This document shows, piece after piece, positions 38,289-48,900 of a DNA stretch of 64,000 bases (the first letter of the stretch is position 1; each line of letters opens with the position of its first letter). Location: the NCBI GenBank assembly GCA_947630235.1, contig CANRGN010000009.1, positions 1 to 64,000 on the forward strand, in the 5' to 3' direction. This stretch comes from an uncultured Clostridia bacterium. Lineage in GTDB: Bacteria > Bacillota > Clostridia > TANB77 > CAG-508. Below the pieces are notes generated by a model. That model had not been told where the DNA came from. It made no database searches and saw only the letters and a list, made by a program, of their open reading frames with translations. Made by a program: the position numbers and the translations under genes.

Positions 38289-38364
38289 GGGCTATTAGCT
38301 CAGATGGTAGAGCACTTGACTTTTAATCAAGTTGTCCCGCGTTCGAATCGCGGATAGCTCACCA
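38289..38364 (+). tRNA. tRNA-Lys(TTT)
   Basis: A 76-nt cloverleaf with anticodon TTT in ACTTTTAATC, T-loop GTTCGAATC and encoded CCA. First gene of cluster 1. Confidence 0.97.
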
Positions 38365-38365
38365 T

Positions 38366-38440
38366 GGCCCCTTGGTCAAGCGGTTAAGACATCGCCCTTT
38401 CACGGCGGAGACATGGGTTCGATTCCCGTAGGGGTCACCA
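38366..38440 (+). tRNA. tRNA-Glu(TTC)
   Basis: A 75-nt cloverleaf with anticodon TTC in CCTTTCACG, T-loop GTTCGATTC and encoded CCA. One nucleotide after tRNA-Lys. Confidence 0.97.
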
Positions 38441-38451
38441 GTTCAAATATT

Positions 38452-38527
<76 letters not shown>

Positions 38528-38553
38528 AAAATAAAGAGAAGAAATTCTCTTTG

Positions 38554-38592
38554 AAAAATGAGTAAAATTTTTTACTCATTTTTTTTTTTTCA
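38554..38592 (+). terminator. terminator of tRNA cluster 1
   Basis: AAAATGAGTAAAA / TTTTACTCATTTT stem followed by a long T-run. Confidence 0.9.
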
Positions 38593-38618
38593 AATCATAA
38601 AACTATGATGAAATTTCT

Positions 38619-38750
38619 AAGAGGCGTATTTGTAGCAAAAACAATAGTGTTGCACGTAATTTTTTGTTAAAATTAGAGTATCAACAGTTTAACGAAAACT
38701 TTGTAATATATTTTTAAATTTCAACATAATAAATTATCTACTATTACTCA
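38619..38750. repeat. dispersed intergenic repeat, copy D
   Basis: The most diverged copy: GTTGCACGTAATTTTTTGTT, CAACAGTTTAACG and CTACTATTACTC replace the usual motifs. It lies between the two tRNA clusters; the rest of that gap (to 38870) is featureless AT-rich DNA. Confidence 0.6.
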
Positions 38751-38870
38751 AAAATTAAAATTTTTTAATTTTTAAAAATTATTGTTGAATTGTAAAAGTA
38801 AAATATACTTTGTAAAACTAAAATAAGATGGGTTGAATAAAATTTTTTTCAATAGTTGAAGTAAAAAAAG

Positions 38871-38899
38871 TTGACAAATCAGTAAAAACATAGTAATAT
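38871..38899 (+). promoter_or_regulatory. promoter of tRNA cluster 2
   Basis: TTGACA, a 17-bp spacer and TAATAT. The following ATATTTGAAATGGGCTATT leader matches cluster 1, showing that the duplication extends into the leader. Confidence 0.75.
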
Positions 38900-38933
38900 A
38901 TATAAGCAGTGTGAAAACTGTAATATTTGAAAT

Positions 38934-39009
38934 GGGCTATTAGCTCAGATGGTAGAGCACTTGACTTTTAATCAAGTTGTCCCGCGTTCGAATCGCGGAT
39001 AGCTCACCA
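38934..39009 (+). tRNA. tRNA-Lys(TTT), second copy
   Basis: Identical over its full length to the tRNA-Lys at 38289. Confidence 0.97.
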
Positions 39010-39010
39010 T

Positions 39011-39085
39011 GGCCCCTTGGTCAAGCGGTTAAGACATCGCCCTTTCACGGCGGAGACATGGGTTCGATTCCCGTAGGGGTCACCA
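39011..39085 (+). tRNA. tRNA-Glu(TTC), second copy
   Basis: Identical over its full length to the tRNA-Glu at 38366. Confidence 0.97.
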
Positions 39086-39096
39086 AATCAAATATT

Positions 39097-39172
39097 GCCA
39101 CTTTAGCTTAGCTGGTACAGCAACTGACTTGTAATCAGTAGGGTGCTCGTTCAATTTGAGCAAGTGGCTACA
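39097..39172 (+). tRNA. degenerate tRNA-Thr(TGT), probable pseudogene
   Basis: It matches the intact tRNA-Thr but has a D-arm change (GCTTAGCTGGTACAGC, one stem mismatch), an altered T-arm (GCTCGTTCAATTTGAGC, still able to pair) and TACA instead of TCCA at the 3' end, so no CCA is encoded. The anticodon stem-loop is unchanged. It may still be transcribed and could be functional if CCA is added enzymatically. Confidence 0.7.
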
Positions 39173-39193
39173 GTTAAATTTTATTTTTAGAAG

Positions 39194-39219
39194 AGAATGA
39201 GTTTTTCATTCTTTTTTTC
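39194..39219 (+). terminator. terminator of tRNA cluster 2
   Basis: AGAATGA / TCATTCT stem with a T-loop, followed by a T-run. Confidence 0.85.
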
Positions 39220-39305
39220 ATTATTATAATTTAAAATCAAATAATTCTATACCATAATAAATGAAATTACAATTATGGAATCCCCAAGAAATTAGTTAAA
39301 TTTGT

Positions 39306-39470
39306 TAATTATGTATTTAAAAAGATATAAAAAAAATATATTTAAATTTTTTATAATAAAATGATTTTTTCCGTAATAAGTTATGTTAAATATGCTTGTA
39401 ATATACTATTTTAATATATTGCTAAAAATAATAAGTATATAGATAATTAAAATAATGATTATTTTATGAG
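39306..39470 (+). promoter_or_regulatory. shared upstream control element, copy 1
   Basis: About 150 bp matching the region upstream of the gene at 49866. Conserved blocks are TTTTTCCGTAATAA, TGTAATATACTATTTTA and AATAATAAGTATATAGATAAT. It lies ahead of the cohesin/dockerin gene. It probably contains the promoter and regulator site; no consensus -35/-10 pair is obvious, so an alternative sigma factor or activator is possible. Confidence 0.65.
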
Positions 39471-39492
39471 AATAAAGATAAAAAAGGAAAAT

Positions 39493-39519
39493 AAAAGGGC
39501 GATTTATAATCGCCTTTAT
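39493..39519 (+). terminator. leader hairpin before the cohesin gene
   Basis: AAAGGCGATT / AATCGCCTTT with a short loop, just downstream of the shared control element and 85 bp before the start codon. A weak T-run suggests an attenuator. Confidence 0.5.
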
Positions 39520-39603
39520 AAATATTTAAGGTATATAAGGAAATATATTAAAAATAATTATACAAGAAATTTTCGTAATAATTAAATAAAGTAGGAGGAG
39601 CTC

Positions 39604-39852
39604 ATGAAAAAGAAAGGGCTTATCATTTTAGATATAATAATAAGTATAGTAATACTGTTAGGAATATGTTTTAATGAAAAAATTAATACTGAAAAAGATA
39701 ATATTATTCAATCAAGATTTTTTTCAGAATATAAAGATTTGAATTTTGATTTTGTTGTTACACCAGATTATCAAAAGGTATTAGCAGGAAGTACACTAAC
39801 AATTAAAGTAGATTTACAAAATATAAAAATGGAAGAAAATCGGATTAAATAA
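39604..39852 (+). CDS. N-terminal piece of the cohesin/dockerin giant (frameshifted)
   Basis: 82 codons with a strong TAGGAGGAG site. A membrane/signal segment (about 5-23) is followed by VVTPDYQKVLAGSTLTIKVD, the first strands of a cohesin-like fold. The frame ends at TAA, but the next frame reads on without a gap from GGATTAAATAAT (39842) into NNVVGYLQYDEALFDEVLI, the rest of the domain. Removing one base, for example the C at 39841, restores a single gene through to 49684. It is either a real +1 frameshift mutation or a sequence error. By itself this piece would be non-functional. Confidence 0.75.
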   Translation: MKKKGLIILDIIISIVILLGICFNEKINTEKDNIIQSRFFSEYKDLNFDFVVTPDYQKVLAGSTLTIKVDLQNIKMEENRIK

Positions 39853-39982
39853 TGTTGTAGGTTATTTACAATATGACGAAGCTTTATTTGATGAAGTTTT
39901 AATTAAAGGGAATAATCAATGGTATTTTGAGCAAAATCAAGATAAAAATCATAAAAGATATGGTAAATTCGTAATATATACT

Positions 39983-42900
39983 ATGGAGCAGGGTATAACT
40001 GAAAATCAAAATATTTTAGAGCTAACATTAAAACTAAAAGATAACATAAAACCGCAAATAACAGAAGTTACCTTTACCAATCTAAGATCAAGTGAAGGAG
40101 AGGTGTCTGTAGATGAAGATGATAGAAAAGCTATAATTGAAATATATGAAGAGCCAGAAAATCCAGAACCATCTGAAGAACCAGACAACCCAAATACACC
40201 AGAAACCCCTGTAGATCCAGAGAACCCAAATACACCAGAAACACCTGTAGATCCAGAGAACCCAAATACATCAGAGACTCCAGAGACACCTGTAGAGCCA
40301 GAAAAACCAAATACACCAGAAATTCCAGAGACACCTGTAGATTCAGAAAAACCAAATACACCAGAAACACCAGAAACACCTTTAGAGCCAGAAAAACCAA
40401 ATATGCCAGAAACACCAGAAACACCTGTAGATCCAGAAAAACCAAATATGCAAGAAAATCCTGAAATACCTGCAGAGCTAGAAAAACCAGTAGAGCAAGA
40501 AAAAACAAATATGTCAGAAATTCCAGTAGTATTAGAAAATTCAAATACTCAAAAAGATCCAGAAATTTCAGCAGTAACTGAAAATTTAAATATGCCACAA
40601 GAGCCAGAAGAACCAAAATTTGATTCGATATTTTCAATAAAAACTGGAGATTCAATTTTATTTTTTTCTAAAATATTGGTAATATTTACAATTTTATTAA
40701 ATGTGTTTGTTGTTTTAAAGAATAAAGATTTTAGAGAAAATGAAGAATTAAATAATTGCTTAAAAGTAACTCGAAGAAAAAAATCTATAAAGAGTGGAAT
40801 AATATTTGTAATATCAGTTATAGTAATAGGATTAGTAATGCTAGGAGTTACGAGTTTTGCTCATAGTAGTGAAATAACAGATCTTATTGATAAATTAGAT
40901 TATAAGGAGCAATGGTTAAATAGTGAAAAATATTTAGTAACAGATGAAAGTATATCAAGAATAGCTCCTCTTACTGATATACAAGATATTACAGATAAAT
41001 TTAATAAAGAAATAGAAATATATGAAAAAAATTCAAATGAAAAAGTTATAGATGGACTAGTAAAGTCTGGTATGGTAATTTCAGACCAAGATAATGCATA
41101 TGATGTGAGCGTATTAGGAGATATAAATGGTGATGGTGAGTCAGACCATATAGATCTTACTAATACAATAAGAAATATTGTAGATTATGAAAAATACGAA
41201 TTTAATAATATAGAAAAATTGTCAGCAGACATGAATATTGACAAAGTAATAAATCAAGAAGATGTTAATATCTTTATAAAATATATTTTATATGAAGAGC
41301 TAGACATACCAGAATTTAATCATGTTAAAGAGCCTAAAATAGAAGTTGTTGGTGGAACATTTTTTGACAAAATTGATGCATATGAAGATACAATACAAGT
41401 AAAAATAACAGAGCAAGATGAAAATGTTACTAAAACAAAATATAAAATTGAAGGAACAGAAGATAAAAAATATACAGAAATTGAAAGTGGAAAAATAATA
41501 GAGCTACCAAATAATGGAGTGTACAAAATTTCTGCATATAGTTATGGAGAATCAGGAAATAGATCAGAAATTCCATATGAAATTATGGTAAAAAGGAATC
41601 CTAATAATAAATATAAAATCATTATACGTACTGAAAAAGAAGATGGTACATATGAAGAAACTGTAGAAGAAAAAGAAGGTAGAATTGGAAATACAGTTAC
41701 AATAGATAATGAAATACCTGATGGATATGAAATAGATGAAGCTGAAAGTACATTAACAGGAGAAATATTAGAGGACGATATTCTCGAGCTAATAGTAACT
41801 TATGATAAAATTATAGATCCGTCAACTCCAATTACCAAACCAACAATTGAGCACACACCAACAGAATGGACAAACCAAGATGTAACTGTAACTATAATAT
41901 CACCAGAGCCAAAATATAGTATAGAATACAGAATAAATGAAGATAAAGATTGGAAGGAATATAAAGATAAGTTTACTATAAGTGAAAATTGTGAAATTCA
42001 TGCAAGATTAGTAAGAAAAACTAATAAAAGTGAAGAAGTAGATCATGATATCGATAATATAGATAAAATAAGTCCAAAATTTGAAAATAAAACAATAAGT
42101 GCAGTAAAAGAAGAAAAAAATGATCAATCAATAATAAAAATAGAAGCTACAGATAAGCTTTCAGGAATAGTGGAATATGGAATAATAAAAGAAGGATATG
42201 CTGAACCACAAAAATATACATGTGAAAGCACATTAGATACAAAGCTGACTTTTTCTGAAATATATGAAAATGGAACATACAAAATGTATCTAAAAGATTT
42301 AGCAGGAAACATAAGTGAAGATACAGTAGAAATCACAAATATAAAAGGATTTAATGTAGCAAAAATAGTTGAAGCGCCTGAAGGGTTTGAATATTTAATA
42401 GGAGAAGAATATGAAACTTTAGAATTAGCCTTAAAAGCATCAGATTCAGCAGCACAGATAGGAAATGTTAAAATAGAAATAATACATAATATATATAATG
42501 AGGCAAATACAATTCAAAGTGGAAGAGATTATACAATAAATTTAAATAGTTATTATGTAAAAAATCAAGAGGCAAAACCAACATTTACAGTTGATGGAGA
42601 TTTAAGAATAGTAGATAAAAATAAATTAAAAAAAGGAACTGTAGCAAGTCCGTTTGGAATAGGAATTTACATTTCAAAAGAAGGAGAGCTAACTTTAGGA
42701 GAAGATGATGAAGGAAGTCCTAGTATATTTTCTCCAATAGTAGAAGGACTAACATATGGTATACAAAAAGAAATAGATTATAATGCAGAAAAAGTTTATG
42801 ATGAATTAACAGAACAATATTATTTTCCAGAAGGAGTATTTAATTTCTATGATGGAAAAATAATAGGTGGAGAAGGGGCATTTTTAGCACAAAGAATAAA

Positions 42901-45900
42901 TGATACACCAACATTGTATGACCCAACAGTAATAACAAATGAAGAGACTAAAAAGGAAGAATCAACACTAGCTATAGTATCTGGAATAGAAGCTGTAATA
43001 GGTAAAAAGAGATATATGCTATTAGAAGATGCAATTGAAGATGCAAATAATGTAATAGGAGATTCAAATACTCAAGTAGAAATATCAATAGAAAAAGATT
43101 TAGCAAAAGATACAGAGCATAAGGTTGTTGTTGATAATACAAAAAATATAAAACTAGATTTAAATGGGCATACATTTACAACAACAGCAAATGATTATGT
43201 TTTAGAAAATTATGGTAAGCTTGAGATATATGATAGTAGTGCTTCAAATGTAGATTATTTATATAGTATAAAAGCATCAAGTGCTAATATTATAATAGGA
43301 AAATCAAGTGGAACAAATATAACTTATTCAAAAGATGTTAACTTTGAATTTACAATTGAAGAGGAAGAAAAATACGAGCTTTATATTGAAGGGGAATATA
43401 TGAATAGATTTTGCAATGTTTATTTAGATGAAGAAAACATATATAATCTTGTAAATCATTCTTCTACATCTGAAGCAACAATTCAACTTGATAAGTTAAG
43501 CCCGGGTAAACATAAAATTAGGTTATATTCAGGACAAAATTATGGACCAGACTATTATACTTTTTCTATAAGAACTAGTAAAAAAGGTGTTGGAATAATA
43601 ACAGGCTCAACTAACACAGCTATATTAAATGGTATATCTAGTGAAACAACACAAGAAGTAGATTTAACAAAATCAAATGTTGAAGGAGAATTGACAATAT
43701 CATCTGGAATATACGAATGTACAAAGCAAGGAACAAGTTCAGTTGATGGATACACTTCAGCTATACAAAATGAAGGTAAATTATATATAAATGGTGGAAG
43801 TATAAAAGCAACTAAAGATTATAGTGCAGGTATATATAATGGAAAAAGTAACACTTTAGCGTATGTAGAAATGAATGGAGGAAAAATAGATACATATTAT
43901 CATAGTGTTTTGAATAAAGGGCAGTCAAAAATAAAAGAAGGAAATTTATATTCGTCAAATTATGCTTGTGTATGGAGTGATGGAATTTTAAATGTTTTAG
44001 GAAATGATGTAAATATAAGTGGTTATACTGGTGTATCTACAAATAATAGTGGTAATACTATAATTGATGCAGGAACTATTTATGGAAAGAATTATGGATT
44101 ATATAATGATAGTGATAATAGTAAAATAACAATAAATGGAGGAAATGTTTCAGCAGGGTCATATGCAATATATAATTATAAGTTAGGAACAATTAATATT
44201 GAGAATGTTATTATTACATCAGCATCATATGGTGTTTTCAATAATGGTAAAGGAACTATAAAAATTAATAATATTGAGATTACATCAGTTAATTCTTCAG
44301 GGGTACCTAATGTATCTTATGGTTTAAATAATGAAAATGATGGTAAAATTATTTTCAATAATGGAAATATTTATGTCAAAAATTATTCTTTACGTAATTA
44401 TAAATCTGGTACAATAGAAATAAATGGAGGTAAATTAAAAACATATAGTGAAGATTATTCAACAGTTATAAATAGTAATAGTGGTAGTAGTTCTAAAGGA
44501 ATAATTGTGATGGCAGGAGGAACTATAACTGGACCATCAAATGCTATATATAATCAAAATAAAGGTAATGTTACAATAACAGGTGGAATTTTAGAAACAA
44601 CATCTGAAAATACAGCATTAGCAAATAGTGGTGATAAAGATTCTAAAATAACACTAGGTTTAAAAGATGATAACATAAGCACTGAATACCCAATAATAAA
44701 AAGCGCAGGTTCAAAAGCGGTAACAAATGAGCTTGGAACATTTAATTTCTACGATGGAAAGCTGATAGGAAAAGAAAATAGTGTAATATATGGTATGGTA
44801 ACAGAAATTCCAGAGCAAAGTGAACTAGTAAAAGAAATAAAAGAAGATGAATTACAATATGTAACTTTGGGAATACCAACATATTTTGTAGCAAAAATAT
44901 CTGAATCAGAAAATCCAGATGTAAGTATGTTAGATCAATCATACTACAAAAAAGAAAATGGATATTATCACTTCATAACTTTAGATTCAGCAATTAAAGC
45001 TTGTAGAAAAACAAATAAATCTACAATAGAATTAATTGATAGTCCTTGGGTGTATAGAGCTATAACAATAGATGAAAATCAAGAAATTACGATAAAATTT
45101 AATGAAAAAACTATGTATTTATTTAATCAACTAAATTTTGAAAATAAAGGAAACATTAATTTTATAAATGAAAATGTTCAGAATGTAAGTGAAGAAGAAA
45201 TAAAATATGGAAACATTAGTGCTAATGGTGGTTTATTATTAAAAAATAATGAAAATGCGCAAATGAGCTTAGATAATATTTCAATTAGTTACTTATCTTC
45301 AGTAGGAACAAGTAGTAATTTAAGAAAGTTAATTGAAAATTACGGAATACTTAATATAAAAAATAGTAAATATTATGCATATTCTAATAGTAAGTATATG
45401 TATGTATATGATATATATAATGAACAATCAGGAACATTGAATATAGATAATATAAATATTTCAGGAAATGGATATTATCCAATTGTAAATTTAGGAAAAG
45501 ATAAAATTGAAGGAGAAAATACAACATATTCAGCTGTTATAAAAAATAGTAACATTTCATATAATGGAAATGTATATGGAGTTTTAAATAATCAAGATGG
45601 AACTATGATAATAGAAAATAGCACAATTAGCTCATATTATGAAAGTCATAACGATTCTTCAGGAAAGATGATAATTCGCAATTCAACTATATCTATAAGT
45701 AGTTATAGTTTAAAAAATGTTAGTACAGGATTTATTGAAATTGATAATTCGACTATTACTTGTCAAACATCTAATCAATCAAGTGGAAAAATACTAATAA
45801 AAGGTGAAAAATCAAATTTAAAAAGTATAAATAATAGTAAAGTAGATGGAACAGTTGAAATGCAAGCAGGAAAAGTAAACAATAATGGAACTGGAATAGA

Positions 45901-48900
45901 TAACTATGGAAAACTTATTATTTCTGGAGGGGAGGTTATTGGCCAATCAAATAATTCAACATATGGAATACAGAATCGTTCAAATGGAGTTGTAACAATA
46001 AAAGGAGAAGAAACAAAAATTACAGGAAGCGGATATGGAATTTATAATCAAGGAACTGTTACTGTAGAATCAGGTATTATAAAAGGAAATGGAAATTCAG
46101 GCATTTATAGTACAAATTTATTAACTTTAGGTATTAAAGATGGAGCTATAAATTATAATGTATTAGTTTATGGAAAAACAAATGGTGTATATAATACAGG
46201 AACATTTAATTTCTATGATGGAATTCTAGAAGGAAATGTAAAAGAATCAATAACCGGAAAAATACCATCAGAAACAGAAGAAGATTGTATACGCGTAATA
46301 CATAAAGGTGAATGTGAATTTGATGATAAAACAGAAAATAAATATAATGTTGGATCTGGAAGAGAAATATCTACACTTGAACAAGTAAATGTTGCATATG
46401 TAGAGTCTAATCAAAAAAACTATGGTTCACTAGAAAAAGCACTTGCAGATACACAAGAAACGGATACAATAAAAATAATTCACGATGTATCTATAAATGG
46501 TATAGTACCATCTTTAGAAATAGCTAATGGAAAGAATATTACTTTAGATTTAAATGGTTATAATATAGTAGCAGGAAATAATAAAACTATAGTAAACAAT
46601 GGAACATTAAAAATAACAGATAGCAAATCACATACTGATGAAGGAGGAAATTTAATTGAAGGAACATTTGTAAATGGTGGAAATATAATACTAGAAAATA
46701 ATGGAGAAGCAACTATAGAACATGGTTCATATGAATTAACAATAGGTGGAAGCAGTAGTGATTATTACAGTATATTTACAAATACAGGCTCATTAGAAAT
46801 AAGTACTAATGGAACATTTAAAACAAATGGAACCTATAGTAGAGTTTTATACAATACTACAGGAAGTGCAACTATAAAAAATGGTATATTAGAATCAATT
46901 CAAAATTATAGTTCTGCAATATGGAATGAGACAGGAACTGTAACAATTGAAGCTGGAACTATAAATGGAAATGAGCATTCTGTATTTAACACTGGAAATG
47001 GAAAAATCAATATAAATAATGGAACAATAAATAATAATGTATACAATAAATTAGATGGAACTATAGATATTTCTGGAGGTAATATTAATAATTATTTATA
47101 TAATGCTGGAACAGGAACAATAAATATATCTGGTGGAATAATAAACTATACTAATACAGATAGTGCTGTGCAAAATAATTCTAGTGGAACAATTAACATT
47201 ACAGGTGGAACAATAAAAGGAAGCAATACAGGAATAAAAAATAATTCTACAGGACAAGTTAATATTGATGGAACAAATTTGAGCGAGCAAAATAGAATAG
47301 AGATAATAGGTAAAAATAGAACTGATAGTGATTCTTATGGAATAAATAATGCATCAACAGGAATAATTAATATAAAAGGATATGTAAGTATTACTTCATC
47401 AACAGGAAGTAGTAGGAATGCAAATGGAATAAATAATGCATCAACAGGAACTATTAATATTGGTGATTCTGAAAATATTACAAACAATGTTAAAATAGAA
47501 TCAAGTAAATATGGATTATCTAATTATACAGGAAAACACGGAACGATAAATTATTATGGAGGAATTATTAAAGCCCCTACAGCAGTTAATGGATATATAG
47601 ATAAAATACCAGAAAAATATGATATAGTTAAAATAATAGATGATTTAAATAATCAAGTTTATCAAATAGGAAAAATGGAAGATGTTGTATCTGTTGGTGA
47701 AACAAAATATAATACATTAGAAGATGCTATTTCAAGTAATAATAGTGGAACAATAACTTTATTAAAAGATATAGTTATTGCAACATCAGAAATACAAACA
47801 ATTAGTGATGGAAAAAATCTTGATTTGGATTTAAATGGTCATTCAATTGAACTTCATATTTGGAACACATTTTTAACAAATTATGGAGGATTAAAAATAT
47901 TAGATAGCTCAGAATTAAAAGAAGGAAAAATATATGGTTTTGGTAAAACTACAATTAGAAATGAAGGCAATTTTGAAATGAAAGAAGGAGCCATAACAAT
48001 AGAACACAATTATGGTGATGAAATTATTTATAATACTGGAAATGGACAAGTCAAAGTATCTGGTGGAAAGTTGTGCACTATTTCACATATTGAAGCTAGC
48101 CTTGCATATATAATTTATAGTGACAATGCAAGTACAATAACAGTTACAGGAGGAACATTTGATTTTTATGGAATTCATTATTATACTTGGCAAAGTCAAT
48201 ATATATATGGAATTTATACAAAAAATCCAGGTACTGTTGTTGAAATAAGTGGAGGAATCTTTAATTCTGCGAAAAAAAGCTCTCGTGCTCAGTCTTATGA
48301 GAGTGCACCTTCAACATATTGTATATATATGTCAGAAGGTGGAACTGTAAATTTATCGGGGAATATGGTATCAAATAATAGTTATGGTGTTTATATGAAA
48401 AAATCAGGAGCAGTAAATATAGATGAGAATGTAAATCTTAATAATTCTTCTTATAGTATTTATGTAAATAATTCCGAGGTAAATATAAGCATAGATGGAG
48501 GAACAACTAAAAATATTCAAGGTACAAGTTCATCAACTGTAAGTTTAAAAGGAGGAAGTGTTATAGGAACAGTATCAAGTTGTGGTATGGTTGATGTATA
48601 TGAAGAAGTTAACTTTAATGTTTCAGGAACTGCAATATCAAGTTGTATAAATGTAAACATACATGAAGGGGCAACAGTTACAGCTACAGAAAAAGCAATT
48701 TATTCGTACAATAAAATGGAAGTTAATATAGAACGAGGAATAATTAATGGAGATGTAGAAATACGTAATGGAATATTGAATATGTCAAGTGGAAGTATAA
48801 CAGGAAAAAATTATGGTATTCGAATGGAAAATTCATCTCAATCAGTTACAACAAATATTACTGGAGGAACCATAACTGCTACAGCAGGACCAGGTATATT

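Noticed and set aside
38528-38870. Riboswitch or T-box leader between the tRNA clusters
   Set aside because: The stretch holds a terminator and a copy of the dispersed repeat; no specifier loop, T-box sequence or other known riboswitch core is visible.
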